5,983 nucleotides of DNA from 2-12-FULL-41-17 sp964562855. GTDB lineage: Bacteria; Patescibacteriota; Microgenomatia; Curtissbacterales; GWA2-41-24. The notes beneath the pieces were generated by a model, which saw nothing but the letters and a program-made list of their open reading frames with translations, was not told the DNA's origin and did no database searches. The DNA lies in the NCBI GenBank assembly GCA_964562855.1, contig CAZLVB010000043.1, positions 1 to 5,983 of the forward strand, read 5' to 3'. This document shows positions 5,934 to 5,983 of the stretch, piece by piece. The first letter of the stretch is position 1; every line of letters begins with the position of its first letter. A program made the position numbers and the translations under genes.

Positions 5934-5983
5934 CTGCCTGTTTGGTTGCAGTTTGCATCTGTCTTTGCAATAATCAAATTAGG

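Overview
The window holds six genes, all on the minus strand, so transcription runs from high to low coordinates. In that order they are mreB, a class B penicillin-binding protein of the PBP2/MrdA type, an AICAR transformylase gene, an IMP cyclohydrolase gene, a REP-associated (RAYT/Y1) transposase gene, and dprA, whose 3' end is cut off by the left edge of the window. No rRNA, tRNA or CRISPR array was seen, and the longest stretch without a gene is about 170 bases.

Organism: a bacterium with fairly low GC and the standard code (TGA is a stop, at the end of mreB). Genes are tightly packed, Shine-Dalgarno sequences are weak, and several starts are GTG or possibly TTG. The gene order is reduced (mreB directly before PBP2, no mreC/mreD) and purH is split. 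Together these suggest an environmental lineage such as the Patescibacteria/CPR (possibly Microgenomates-like). This is an inference from style, not a marker-gene placement.

Layout: at 5811-5983 lies a leader with a good sigma70-like promoter (TTGTCT, 17 bp, TATACT) and inverted repeats ahead of mreB. mreB and the PBP2 gene overlap by GTGA and form a cell-elongation pair: cytoskeletal filament plus septum-independent transpeptidase. A short AT-rich repeat full of TTCGAA palindromes (about 2910-2998) separates them from a purine block. In that block the two halves of bifunctional PurH are separate genes in reversed order (transformylase first, cyclohydrolase second), 16 bp apart; together they would carry out the last two steps to IMP.

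Between the cyclohydrolase stop and the dprA start sits a compact transposase unit. A single-domain HUH transposase gene is flanked by two directly repeated 37-bp imperfect palindromes (722-758 and 1365-1401). One palindrome is read through as the transposase C-terminus, and the transposase stop overlaps the dprA start. This looks like a RAYT with its own REP-like hairpins, neatly fitted into an operon gap. It is the most unusual structure in the window.
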